From Zarea fungicola (taxonomy: Eukaryota > Ascomycota > Sordariomycetes > Hypocreales > Cordycipitaceae), in NCBI GenBank assembly GCA_900169235.1, contig FWCC01000297.1, forward strand, positions 5,044 to 41,709: a stretch of DNA of 36,666 nucleotides, read 5' to 3'. The notes below the pieces were generated by a model. The model searched no databases and was not told the DNA's origin. It saw nothing but the letters and a program-made list of their open reading frames with translations. This document shows, piece after piece, positions 1 through 9,915 of this stretch. A program made the translations under genes and the position numbers. Within the stretch, counting starts at the first letter, position 1; each line of letters starts with the position of its first letter.

Positions 1-1099
1 TTACAACCTGCATATACTGGGAACAGCCCTCCTAGTACTGTGCTTCGTAACTGTTCGTGACATACCAACACTAATGCTTCTATACGGCTTGGTTTGGATA
101 TGATCTAGTAGAATAGTGAGAGTATGAGAGGTTGACAGATACATTTGGGCCTATTATCTATTAGATTTATAGCTGTCTTGAGATATGTAATATAACTAGC
201 TACTATGCTGGCCGCAGTGCAAAGACACAAGATACATATTTGAATCTAAATTACACGCAAGCATTGATCAAGATACGCTCTTACTTTCAGCCAAAAGCTC
301 AAATCTTACTCCTTACTCTCTTGCACTTTATACCTTTTTGGAGTGGCCTGGGGCTACAGTGAGCAGCAGCGAATGCTATGTTGACGCCGTCTGGTCAATG
401 ACGTTTCTTTGTTGCACTGCTCAGCTGCCGTGTACAATTTTACTGTGTGATTTTGCGCTTCACTCTGGCCAATGCCGGACTGGCATCTCACTTCCTGTGT
501 GAGTAAGCGGCGACTTGGAGCTAGAGGGGCATTTCGAGATTGCTCACTCTTGGAACTTTGGGACTTGAATAGCATCAGCGTCACTGGTCGGCTACAATAT
601 GAGTCATAAGGACAAGCCGCAAGCAATTGTAACTGAGTCGACGGCGCCCAATGACAGTTAAGCCAGCTGATTTCATTACTGAATGAATTGCATTTTGTAG
701 TCATCGTCATATACTGGGGAGCAAACAAAAACTTTAATACACCGTGAAACACCATTTCAGGAATTGATTGGCGCGGCTGAACATGACTGACCTTTTGACG
801 CAGACTAGACTCAAACAGAACAAGGGCGTCTCGCCCAAAGGGAACCAACCTTATCTTACAACATGTAGGTTATTCTAACCTACGAGCTAGTACAGCCGGC
901 GTGCGCCACCAACAGGCAAGCCGGTTCGCGCAGGTTGCCTGAGTCGCTACCGAGACAAAGTGTCTAAATGTAAAATGGCGCCCATTGCAAGTCAGCGCCT
1001 GGCTTGAAATCTAATTCATTTTTCTCCTACACACACATTATTAGTAAACTATTGAAACGAGTTGGGCCATCTAGCAGCGCTTGGTACTACACATCGGCC
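1..1099. other. Intergenic, left edge of window
   Basis: No supported gene. The first 350 bases are AT-rich. An open frame on the minus strand at 354-848 has no recognisable domain and no fungal protein character. The last 100 bases are the probable 5' leader and promoter of the plus-strand gene starting at 1100. No clear TATA box was identified. Confidence 0.5.
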
Positions 1100-2191
1100 A
1101 TGGCAGACGCAGACAAGGCAAAAGAAGCGGCGGCGACAGCCTCACCTACGACAGCAGCAGCAGCAGCACCGCCGCCAGCCTACACCGCACCGCTACCAAC
1201 AACCCTCAAGCTCACGCCCCTCGCCACAACGCCCACGATTGCCGATCCCATATCCTACACGACCGGCCTCGGCGCCCAGATATACTATTCCAAAGCGTCG
1301 CAAGAGTACTTTCTCATAACCGCAAACAGCAATCCAGCAGCCACGCCCGGTGCCGCTGCTGCTGCTGCTGCCGCTCCGTCGGTGACATACTACCTCCTCC
1401 ACGCCGTGCCCAAGACGACCATCTCCAAGGACGCCGCCAAGCGCTTCCTGCACGGCTCCAAAGACACGCAGTCCTTCTACGACCGCCTCCCCGCCGCCTT
1501 TCCCGCCATCCCCGCCTCGCCCGACGAGACCATCCTCCCGTCGGTGCTCGTCTACATCAACGCCGTGCACGACAGCCTCCTCGTAAAGCGCATAAGCGGA
1601 ACCACGTCGCTCGCGCAGTTCTTTGCCGACCGCTGGCACGAATGGGGCGCCAAGCAAGAGTTTCTCTTCCTCTTCCGCGAGAACCACGCGTCGGCGTGCA
1701 CATGTCGTGAGCTCGAAACCGTCGGCAACGTCGTCTACTGCAAGGGCTGCACGACGTACTACCTCTGCACCATCACCCCAGGACCTGATGGCACGTCGGC
1801 CACGATGCAGTACAGCAAAATCACCACCGTGGGGCAGCTCAGCTTCAGCGGCGCGACGGCGGTCAAGATTCTGGTGGGCGCCATGTGCGGCGGCACGACG
1901 AGGCTGGTCATGGACAAGGCCATGCTCACGCTGCAGAACCTCTTTCGGTTCGCCAAGTTTGACGGCATCCCCGTGTCGCGGGAGCAGATTCTCTACTGGG
2001 CGCTGAGGGACAGCCTGTTTGTCGCGTTTCCGCAGATTAGGGTGTGCTGGTATGATCAGTGGTTTGGTCCGCAGGCGCAGGCGCAGGCAGCAGGCGGTAA
2101 CGGGGGGTCGAACGCTGCGAATGGTGTGGTTGTCGCAGTCGGGTTGGCGAGGCTGGGCCTTGCAATTGCGACCATGGGCATGATTAGCTGA
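1100..2191 (+). CDS. Conserved-looking protein of unknown function with CxC/CxxC cluster
   Basis: Single-exon frame of 363 residues. I chose the ATG at 1100 because it sits in a good GCCATGG context; the frame continues upstream without another in-frame ATG. The first 90 residues are low-complexity, rich in Ala, Pro and Thr, with two alanine runs. The middle is a regular globular sequence. Four cysteines (about 200, 202, 214, 217) form a CxC-x11-CxxC arrangement that could bind a metal such as zinc. The C-terminal 40 residues are Gly/Ala-rich and end in a mildly hydrophobic stretch, not a convincing membrane anchor. Codon use is strongly GC-biased at third positions, as in neighbouring housekeeping genes, so it is very likely a real gene. 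I do not recognise the family. It converges on the DLT1-like gene downstream. Confidence 0.75.
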   Translation: MADADKAKEAAATASPTTAAAAAPPPAYTAPLPTTLKLTPLATTPTIADPISYTTGLGAQIYYSKASQEYFLITANSNPAATPGAAAAAAAAPSVTYYLLHAVPKTTISKDAAKRFLHGSKDTQSFYDRLPAAFPAIPASPDETILPSVLVYINAVHDSLLVKRISGTTSLAQFFADRWHEWGAKQEFLFLFRENHASACTCRELETVGNVVYCKGCTTYYLCTITPGPDGTSATMQYSKITTVGQLSFSGATAVKILVGAMCGGTTRLVMDKAMLTLQNLFRFAKFDGIPVSREQILYWALRDSLFVAFPQIRVCWYDQWFGPQAQAQAAGGNGGSNAANGVVVAVGLARLGLAIATMGMIS

Positions 2192-2546
2192 TTGGGGTTT
2201 CCCAGGCATCTTACGAGTTTATTTTCTTTGTTGGTCTTGAGCGTGTCTTAATGAACTGGAATAATACAATGAATACAATGAATACTTCACAGTGAAAAGA
2301 CATGTACAAGTGGCAAGCAATCGCAAGCCGGAAATTAATGTTGAAATATATACTCAAAATATACAAGTATCAAAAGACAGCATTATATATGCAATGTAAA
2401 CCTCTGAAAAAGCACGCTTGTATCCCCTGTATGTGTTGTCATGTAATCATAGTGCTAGCTGTATTAGCCACGCACATGCAATGCAATGTAGATGTGTGTG
2501 TGTGTGTGTGTGTGTGTGTCGTTGTCATGTCCAGCATCTTTCCCTA
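2192..2546. other. Convergent 3' intergenic region
   Basis: This stretch holds the 3' untranslated regions of the convergent genes ending at 2191 (plus) and 2547 (minus). It is AT-rich and carries a TG dinucleotide microsatellite near its right end. No gene seen. Confidence 0.5.
2493..2519. repeat. (TG)n microsatellite, about 13 units
   Basis: Uninterrupted TG dinucleotide run of about 27 bases, directly visible. It lies about 30 bp past the stop codon of the minus-strand DLT1-like gene and therefore probably within its transcribed 3' region (as CA on that strand). Confidence 0.9.
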
Positions 2547-3938
2547 TTAATCCGCCGTCGGTCGCAGCGAGAGAATATACGGCAGCGCAGATGAGTCTTC
2601 GTGAGTCGCTAGTCGAATCACTGACCGTGAGCTGTCGGAGCCGCTAGATCGCAAGCTGGCGTTGGAGCGCTGCGTCATCAGCAGCGGCCCGTCTTGCAGC
2701 CTCCTCGACAAGGGCGTTCCGTGCCTCGTCGTGGCCAGACTGTTGTTGCTGCGCCGGCGCGACATCATGCCCGTGTGCCGACTGCCCGGCGTGTTTGGCG
2801 CCGTGGCATACTGGCTCCAGGCGTTGAAGGAGGAGTTGCGTCGCGGCAGCGGCAGGCGCGTGGGCATATCGTCGTCGTCATAATCACCCTCGTTGCCACT
2901 GTTAATGGACCGCGATATGCGGCTGCGAGGTGTGGTTGGGCGCGACGCAAGCGGTGCGTCGCTATCGTTGTCGCTCTCAAACGGCGCCGGACCCAGGCCG
3001 CGCCGTCGCGTGCTGACAACAGCAGCAGCAGCAGCAGCAGCAGCAGGAGCAGCCGCTTCATCGCCGCCAAGATTCGGCGGCGTCATGTTTCGCAGGAGCT
3101 CGGCAAAGAGGTGCATCAGGTGGCGGAAGTCGCTGTTGATGAGCGGACTCGTCGAGAACCGTGCGCGCTCGTATTCTGTGAGAAAGTCGCTCGTCGTCTG
3201 CCAGCCTGCGTCCAGCATGCCAAGCTCCGCCAAGGTATCCAGATATTTCCGCAGGCTCATGGTTGGGTCTCGCTGTAGCAGCGCCACGGCATCCTGGTCA
3301 AGCTGCTCCTGCTCCGTGTCCAAAGTCGCCGGGTCCCTGGGTGCCAGTGTGAGGACCTTGCCTTCAATCAGATTGGGCAGCTCCGACAGCACTGTGCTGT
3401 ACTGCAGATTTGGCAAGTCGGGCGAGTCGGGCGAGGCCCAGCCCGGCTGCTCAATGCCCAGCCACGAGGTGCCCTTTGCGGGAAGGAGAAGACCGAGCTC
3501 CAAGCCCACCGTTTTTGCCGTCTTCATCGGGATACGGGGCTGCGCAAAAAGATTCTCGTGCGACGCACTCATGTCCGCGACAGACCGGTCGCGCGGCCGT
3601 GACAAAAAGGTAACAGCGGCGCTGCGATTCAGTCCAGTACAGATCATCTTGTGAACGCGCTCCTTGACATCGCCTCGGTCAATGGGTATCCATGACTTTG
3701 GGATTGCGGCAAGGGCCGTCTTGTTCATGTAGAGTCGAATAGCATAGATGAAGCCGAGCATGACAATAGTGGCGGCATAGGCGAGGGCGAGCACGAGGAT
3801 ATTGTATCGCTGACCCTGGCGTCGGGACCGGTCGATGATGTCGGCGGGTGTGATGAGCAGCAGCCCGACGAGGATAATGTAGATGAGGACATAGACGGAG
3901 CGGTAAAAAATTCGTTGAATAATCGTTCGTCGACGCAT
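2547..3938 (-). CDS. DLT1: DLT1-like (defect at low temperature protein 1) membrane protein
   Basis: Single-exon frame of 463 residues starting at ATG 3938. Two strong transmembrane segments lie at about residues 14-32 and 45-68, followed by the motif IPKSWIPI (about 79-86), which together with the two-helix N-terminus resembles the fungal Dlt1 family as I remember it. The rest is a long, probably cytosolic tail with a helical region (about 200-290), a poly-alanine tract, and a Ser/Arg-rich region likely to be disordered and phosphorylated. In yeast the gene is named for poor growth at low temperature when lost; its biochemical role is not established. The tail is much longer than I would expect for the yeast protein, which is common in filamentous species. 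The alternative is another two-helix fungal membrane protein. Confidence 0.7.
   Translation of the reverse strand: MRRRTIIQRIFYRSVYVLIYIILVGLLLITPADIIDRSRRQGQRYNILVLALAYAATIVMLGFIYAIRLYMNKTALAAIPKSWIPIDRGDVKERVHKMICTGLNRSAAVTFLSRPRDRSVADMSASHENLFAQPRIPMKTAKTVGLELGLLLPAKGTSWLGIEQPGWASPDSPDLPNLQYSTVLSELPNLIEGKVLTLAPRDPATLDTEQEQLDQDAVALLQRDPTMSLRKYLDTLAELGMLDAGWQTTSDFLTEYERARFSTSPLINSDFRHLMHLFAELLRNMTPPNLGGDEAAAPAAAAAAAAVVSTRRRGLGPAPFESDNDSDAPLASRPTTPRSRISRSINSGNEGDYDDDDMPTRLPLPRRNSSFNAWSQYATAPNTPGSRHTGMMSRRRSNNSLATTRHGTPLSRRLQDGPLLMTQRSNASLRSSGSDSSRSVIRLATHEDSSALPYILSLRPTAD
3018..3049. repeat. CAG/CTG trinucleotide repeat coding poly-alanine
   Basis: A run of about ten CAG units on the plus strand lies inside the minus-strand DLT1-like gene, where it is read as GCT/GCX-type alanine codons. 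The reading frame stays open, so the repeat is tolerated as a homopolymer linker between the helical region and the Ser/Arg-rich tail. Confidence 0.85.
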
Positions 3939-4544
3939 GGCGAAGAGGCCGAGTGGCCGACTGTGGGAAGGGGGATGTCTCGTTGTCTCTAGCTCAAGGC
4001 GGGGATTAAGACTGGTTCGCTCATAGCGAGACTAGTGATGATAATAGTAACAAAGAAGGAAAGAAAGAAGGAGAGGATTAAACATTGAGAGGTTGGTTGC
4101 GGTGACGGTCCGTGGCTGGGGTGGTGTGAACAGAGTTTAACCAGGGAGGCGACGGGCTGAAAGTGAGGTGGTTGAACAAGGTGGGCCGGGCTTGCTCGCC
4201 ACGACAAAATGACCAGATGCTCCCCTGCATGCGCAAGACATGCAGCGCTTGTAAAATTAATCTAGTACATAACAAACAATAATTTCTAAAATCAGAGTAC
4301 AGATCTTTACGGAAAATGAGGCAGCCTGTCGAAACGAGCGAACGCGGCCTGCCATCTGGCTCAGTCAATGTCGTCACAGTCACATGTCACTCCACGACAC
4401 TGCGTAGCTTGCCAGGAAGACTGTTTTGCAACAAGCTCTATTACAGGAATATGCAACCAGACACTGAATTATTTCCTGATATCGTACATGCATCCAAATG
4501 TTTGTAATTTTCTTCTTTTTAGCTCATGTCACTCATCAGGTACC
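3939..4544. other. Intergenic between DLT1-like and NDC1
   Basis: Upstream region of the DLT1-like gene and downstream region of NDC1, both on the minus strand. A purine run (about 4049-4078, A/G only on the plus strand) reads as a pyrimidine tract upstream of the DLT1-like start, a frequent fungal promoter feature. No supported gene; short open frames here lack recognisable domains. Confidence 0.5.
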
Positions 4545-6681
4545 TCACCGCACCTGTGCCATTTCCGGTCTGCGCTCCAGCCGTTGTCTGACGGCTGGCT
4601 CCGCCTTTTTCTGTGTAATGGGCCTTGACTTTGTCAAATCGCCCCTCTTTGAGCTACTGCTCTCCCTTTTGTCCTTGCTCTCGTTGACCTCCCTGGCCTC
4701 TTGCGCCGGTGTGGGCTCAGGGGCCGGCTCTGGCCTCGTCATGGCCTCCTTTGCAAGACGAAGATCCGTAAGCGTAAGTCGGAGGTCGCTGCTGTAGGGC
4801 TCAAACTTGGCAACCACCTGCTCCAGGCCGAGGCGCATCGTATCTAGAATCTGATCGACCTCGGGGCTCTGGCGGTTCCCTGCCGTGTCGGTCCAGTGCA
4901 GCGGAAAGCAAGCCTTGAGGGCCTCTACCTTTTTGATAATGGCCGTCAGCGTGCGGATGATGCTCGGCACGTCGCGGTGCACATTGCCGAACTGGTCCTC
5001 GGCCAGACTGTGAACGGCGAGCTGGCACAGGGCCTGAGTCGCGTGTATGTATAGCGTAGGCTCGGCGTAGGGCAGCCCCAACACGGCGGCGGCAAACTCG
5101 CTGTGGAATTCTTGGCGGAAGGCACCCGCAATCCACTTGAGCTGGACCAGATGGGCCATGGCTTGGTCGGCGTATGATCTTATGCTCTCTGGCGAGACAG
5201 CCGCTTGCTGCTCCTTGGTCAGAACGCGGTCACGGGTTTGTTGCCACGTTTTCTTGGCCAGAGGACTGAGTTCGCCCAGTGGTGACGAGCCAGGTGTGCG
5301 AGCAAGCTCGTCCCAGGCCTTCTCAGGGCCGGTTAGAGGGACGCTGCCCTTGGCGTAGATCTGTTCCTGCTTGAGCGGTGCAGACACTCGCTGCTTGGTC
5401 TCTTCTGGAGCCTTGGCCGGAATAGCTGCAACTAGTGGTTTGCCATAGGCATCGACTCTCTCCTCCATGCTCTTCAACACAGCCATACAGATGGCGTAGG
5501 CTTGCGACCACATGGGCCCATCCTTGCGATCAATATCTGCAAACACGGCTTTTCTCTGCGCTTCAAAATCTTGCGCGATAATCGCCAGTTCCCACATGGC
5601 AAAGCACTATAAAGTAGGTTAGAAAGATTCAAGAATAAGAATGCTGGCCGTCGAGTTACATACCTGGATTGAGGATTTCTTGGACTTGAGTCCGTTGAGC
5701 AGACTGCCATTGGGATCTTTGGAGTCGGCCGAAAAGGGCTTGCCACCCTTGAGCGGGGGCTTGGCCATGAAGATGGAAAAGGCCGTGTTGCCGGCGGCCC
5801 AGATCGAGTTTAGCATTGTCCCAGCTCCTATGCAGCGAACCATGAGAAACAAGTCGGTTGGCCAGGTTGATGGCGTGAGGTTGGAGCGAGGAAGATTGTA
5901 AAAGGGCCGGAACACCATGAGGGCCCACGACCAGGCGAACCCTCGGAACATGGCGTAGTACAAAACCATGGCGAGCAGCAACGAGTACGTGGCCTGCTTC
6001 ACGCAGCCAGCAAACACAGTCGGAAACTGCTGCACCAGCTTTTGCGCCGAGCCAGTGAGACCACCCGACTTGGGGTTGGCATCGTCCGTCTTGGCGACGG
6101 GTTTGACAAAGATGAGTCGGTCGAGGTCGAACTGATAGTGTACAACCGTCTGCAACACGGCCGAGGTGGTGAGGTAAAAGGCAAAGAAGACGGTTCGCTC
6201 GTTGAGTCGCGCGCGGTCGCCGCTGGTGTGGGCGATCCATCGGAGGTTGGAGGTGTCGTGCAGGGCGCCCAGGAAGATGGGACAAAAAAGGGAGCTGGAT
6301 ACAGCGTACCAAAAGAAGGTTTCGTATGTCTGCGGGCTGAAGAGCGCTGCCTTTAGCGTCTGTACACCCGATTCCGTCCTGACACCGACATGGTAGTGGG
6401 CGATGCGCAGGATGAGAATCGCAAGCCCGCAGGTAAAGATGAATGCAGTTCGCACTCCGGCCGAGCCTAGAGGGAACCAAGGCCAGAAATCTACATGATG
6501 GTTAGCATGAATGGTGGCGGGTGTGTGCATTATGCGCCTCACAGGAGCTCCAGGAAGCTAGGGTGAGAGCTTGGAGATAGGCGACTCCAAGCAGCAGCGT
6601 CGCCGTCGAAGAAAATCGTCTGTGCAGGGCTGGCTGCAGAGTATCCTTATAGGAAGCTCGTCTGACTGCAGCGCCGGCCAT
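4545..6681 (-). CDS. NDC1: Nucleoporin NDC1, transmembrane component of the nuclear pore
   Basis: Three exons, 6681-6543, 6490-5664 and 5606-4545, give 675 residues. Introns of 52 and 57 nt have GTGAGG..TAG and GTATGT..TAG ends, and the frame stays open across both junctions. The start at 6681 precedes a conserved-looking segment (SYKDTLQPALHRRF). About six transmembrane segments occupy the N-terminal half, followed by a soluble C-terminal half beginning WELAIIAQDF, with the later sequence FADIDRKDGPMW typical of fungal Ndc1. Ndc1 anchors the nuclear pore complex in the nuclear envelope and, in yeasts, helps insert the spindle pole body. It is transcribed divergently from PEP12 across about 410 bp. 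Identification rests on remembered family patterns and topology, not a search. Confidence 0.87.
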
Positions 6682-7090
6682 TTCCACGTCGCATTGCCTG
6701 ACGGGCTGGGAAGTGTGCAATGGTTGCAGGGATCGGTTTGTTTCAACGAGGTCGATTGCAGGCCAAAGTCAACAACACGACCACCAAAAAAAGCTGATGC
6801 TGCTCATGGTTTCCAGGGACACGCTAGGCAGAAAAGGTCACCAGCCACAATCACGTGCGGAAGTACTGTGGCTGCGAACTACTTCTTGAGAGGCGCCAGC
6901 AGATGCGGCGGAGGCCATGCATGATTGGCCAGCAGTGGCCCAGTGGGGCTCATTACGTAGCGACTGTCGCCATCGTCATCCAGGCACCACTTGAATCCTA
7001 CAATAACCGAGATTGACCAAGTGTGCCCTTGTCTTTTCAGCGCTTGTTGCCCCGATAAATTGAATCTATTTGTTTTCAAAATACCCAGCC
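6682..7090. other. Divergent promoter region NDC1 / PEP12
   Basis: About 410 bp separate the NDC1 start (minus) from the PEP12 start (plus), so this region must hold both promoters and 5' leaders. A CCACAATCACGTG-like stretch around 6845-6857 includes a CACGTG E-box core. I see no clear TATA box. No gene. Confidence 0.45.
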
Positions 7091-7956
7091 ATGTCGTACG
7101 ATCGTCTTTCTAATCTGGAGGCTGGTCGCTCCAGCGGCTACAGTGACGACCCTGCCTTCCGGGACCTCCAGTCGGAGCTCAAGGGCAAGCTCCAGACGCT
7201 GCTCACCAACAACCGCAAGCTGTCGAATGATCTGACCGTCTTGGGCACCAAGAAGGACACCCCGCGCCTGCGGGAGCGTGTGCACCAGATTATGGAAAAG
7301 TCGCGCGAAATCTGCCGCGACATTGGCGACGGCGTCAAGAAGTTTCAGTCGTGGGAGGATCTCTCGGTATGTGCTCGGCCAAGACTGGGCATAGTCGCCG
7401 ATGAAACAGATGCAGAAACAGATGCTAACTTTCATGACAGAAGCAACAAAAATACGAGCAGACCAAGGTCTCGAGCGATTTCCAGGCCGCCCTGCAAGAG
7501 TTCCAGTCACTCCAGCGCAAAGCCCTCGACAAGGAACGGGCGTCCGTGTCTGCCGCTCGAGCAGAGCAGGATGCCGGCGCGGGCGGCGATGAGTCGGGTG
7601 CCCCTCTGGAGCAGCTGCAGCGCCAGGAATTCGTGCAGCTGGCCGACCAGGACGAGGTGGACTTTCAGGAAGCCCTCATCATTGAGCGTGAAGAGGAGAT
7701 TCGCAACATTGAGCAGGGCGTCGGGGACCTCAACGTGCTCTTTCGCCAGGTGGCCCACATTGTCAGCGAGCAGGGCGAGAATCTCAACACGATTGTGGAC
7801 AATGTCGAAAACGTCCGCGACGACACGAGACAGGCCGATGTGGAGAACCGACAAGCGGCGCGTTATCAAAAGGCTGCCCGGAACAAGGGTTTCTGTCTGC
7901 TAATGATTCTCGGCATCATCCTGACTGTGGTCTTGCTGGCTATTTTCTTGGGCTAA
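7091..7956 (+). CDS. PEP12: Endosomal/vacuolar Qa-SNARE (syntaxin, Pep12 type)
   Basis: Two exons, 7091-7366 and 7441-7956, with a 74-nt GTATGT..CAG intron containing a GCTAAC branch site, encode 263 residues. The start is the ATG at 7091 in an AGCCATGT context. Residues about 20-115 are helical and match a syntaxin Habc-type domain. The SNARE motif spans about 170-230, with the zero-layer glutamine at about 203 (SEQGENLN), which classes it as Qa. A single C-terminal membrane anchor (about 243-262) ends four residues or fewer before the stop, so it is tail-anchored. Pep12 mediates fusion of Golgi-derived vesicles with the prevacuolar endosome. Vam3-type vacuolar syntaxin is the main alternative; many filamentous fungi have one protein serving both roles. 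Confidence 0.88.
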
Positions 7957-8135
7957 TTCTCGAGTTAATTCTTGGGTTAATTCTTGGCGATGCTAATGTT
8001 TTTTGTTTGTGTACGAGGAGTGCTGGTTGATTGCATCTAAACTTGCTTGCTTGCTTGCGTGCGCAGGAGTCTGGAGTATGGGTATTATTTAGGGCTGCAT
8101 TACACGCAACCGTCTATATCTATATAGTTATACAC

Positions 8136-9191
8136 TTATTGCTTCTTTTGTACAGTGTTGCCTTGTCTGTTGACATAGGCTACAATTTTAGGCTCAAGCG
8201 GCTTCCACTGCAAGAGTGACTCCTTCTTGTGAAGTATCCTCTTTACGAGGTTCACGTTGACGAGTTGAAGGGCAAAATTCGCCGTCCAGTATAGAAAAAC
8301 AGACGTGGGCAGATATGTGAAGCAAAGAGGGAATATGGGTACAAAAATGGATAATCGGAGCAGGCCTCGGGCAAACTTTTGCAGTACCGTCTCTGCCGGC
8401 CGGTGTTCCAAGAGGGCCTTGTGCCAGTCTGCCGCGGACATGCGGCTGAATATGTTTGCTGCCAGCAGCGCGGAGCAGACGAGCGGCAGTCCCAGATACG
8501 GATCCGTCGCCATGAGATCGGGAAACCACAGACAGCCGCCTGTACTTAGTGATGCGTCAGCGCCTGTGATGGGCGCCTGGGCCAGCACCTCGCCAGCGGC
8601 CTTTGCGGCCGATATGGATGCGTCTGCAGTCGTGGAGGCAGCAGCGCCAGATGTGTAGAGGGAGACACCCGAAAGACGCCGCAGGGCCTCGGATACAATG
8701 ACAAAGGGCAGCATCGAGGTGAGCGGGATGAACATCTTCCACGTCTGCACACCCCAGGCCCTGTACAGCCTGCGCCGTGACTTTTCGGCCTGCTTGGTGA
8801 CGTGCAGCGGCTTCTTGGCCAGCGGACCACGGAAGGGAGTTCCGGCGTGGCGCGTCATCCAGGCGACCAGGAGAGGCTTGACGGCGGCGCGCTTGTTGTC
8901 GAGCTTTTGCATGTACAGCTGCGTGGGCAGGCGGATGGCCGTGTTGATGCCGAGCGCGACAAGGGGTATCGTCAGGTACCAGGGCACGCCGGCACCGTGG
9001 ATGGAAGTGAATAGGCTTGACGCCGAGTCCACGACGCCATTGATGCCATTGAAGCCCTCGCTGAAATAGGTCCGACGCTGTGGTAACAGGCGATGATGAC
9101 ATGAGACGGACGCTGAGAGACGAATGTGCCGGGGACCCAAACTCAGACTCGAGGTCAAAAGGCCGCTAATTGGGCTTCGTATATGGGACAT
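8136..9191 (-). CDS. COX18: Mitochondrial inner membrane insertase COX18 (Oxa1/YidC family)
   Basis: Single exon of 351 residues from ATG 9191; the frame is open further upstream but that part looks like leader sequence. The N-terminus is rich in Arg, Ser and His and lacks acidic residues, as in a mitochondrial presequence. Four to five hydrophobic segments follow: VPWYLTIPLVALGIN, a second near FIPLTSMLPFVIV, a third near DPYLGLPLVCSALL, and a C-terminal pair near FVPIFPLCFTYLPTSVFLYW. The CLWFPDLMATDPY segment matches the WFPDL pattern of YidC/Oxa proteins. Cox18 (Oxa2) translocates the C-terminal tail of Cox2 for cytochrome c oxidase assembly. Its short C-terminus, lacking the long Oxa1 ribosome-binding tail, favours COX18 over OXA1. 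It is divergent from ALG11. Confidence 0.85.
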   Translation of the reverse strand: MSHIRSPISGLLTSSLSLGPRHIRLSASVSCHHRLLPQRRTYFSEGFNGINGVVDSASSLFTSIHGAGVPWYLTIPLVALGINTAIRLPTQLYMQKLDNKRAAVKPLLVAWMTRHAGTPFRGPLAKKPLHVTKQAEKSRRRLYRAWGVQTWKMFIPLTSMLPFVIVSEALRRLSGVSLYTSGAAASTTADASISAAKAAGEVLAQAPITGADASLSTGGCLWFPDLMATDPYLGLPLVCSALLAANIFSRMSAADWHKALLEHRPAETVLQKFARGLLRLSIFVPIFPLCFTYLPTSVFLYWTANFALQLVNVNLVKRILHKKESLLQWKPLEPKIVAYVNRQGNTVQKKQ

Positions 9192-9915
9192 GATGAGACA
9201 TGCCCTTGGCCGGGAGTCTTGGAAGTTGAGGCGTGGAGCACGGGCAGCAGAGTGGTGATGGTGATGTTGGAGTGTGAGGCTAATCTCACCTGACAGTCGA
9301 CAGTCGGCCAGTGTCAAAATTGCATTGAGCAACTGCAGGCGGCAAGAACTGTATCGGGGGTCCCGGGAGACTTCCGGCGGCGCCTCAGTGCCTTGGGAGC
9401 GCTAGGAGGCGCCCTAGAGCAGGCAGAGCAGGCAGGGCGGGTCAAATCAGGGACCGCCTCTGGGGGTCGTGCACTGCTGGCAGAGCCTGAATCGCCTGTA
9501 TTGATTGCGAGCAGCCCTGCATCCTGCAGGCACCAGACTGCCCCAAGTGCCCCCAAGCCCCCCAATCTGTGGGGCAGGAGACCCTTTTTAACACCTGATG
9601 ACGCCCACCATCTTCAGCTGTCAAGCTCCTGTGGACAGCTTTCAGCCTCTACCAGGCCGTCTCTCGTTTACCTGTTGCCTGGGTTTTATTTTATTTTTCT
9701 ATTTTTCTATTTTTTTTTTATTCTTTACCAGGGTTTCTTTCCCTCCTTCATCTTCTTGTTGGCATTCGCAATGTTGGCTGCATCGCAATAAATTCGCATT
9801 CGTTTTGACTGGTTCAATCTCGACGTCTTCTGCGACAAACACGGCCGTTCATCCACCCACGCGCGGCCTCGCATTATACGTTTACGTACGATATTCTGTA
9901 GACTCGAACGACGCC
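9192..9915. other. Divergent promoter region COX18 / ALG11
   Basis: About 720 bp between two divergent starts. The left half is GC-rich with CAGGCAGAGCAGGCAGG-type direct repeats near 9418-9435. A long T-rich tract at about 9690-9735 lies 180-220 bp upstream of the ALG11 start and is typical of fungal promoter pyrimidine tracts. The plus-strand frame is open upstream of the ALG11 start from 9598, but that extension is low-complexity and looks untranslated. No separate gene supported. Confidence 0.5.

Noticed and set aside
354..848. Minus-strand open frame of 164 codons
   Set aside because: No domain or signal, atypical composition, no splice partner that extends it.
1193..2209. Minus-strand 338-codon frame opposite the CxC/CxxC protein gene
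   Set aside because: A shadow of the GC-rich third positions of the plus-strand gene; Arg/Gly/Ala/Glu-rich and without domain.
9598..9915. N-terminal extension of ALG11
   Set aside because: The extension spans a T-rich tract and encodes Phe-rich low-complexity sequence; ATG 9916 precedes the expected membrane anchor.
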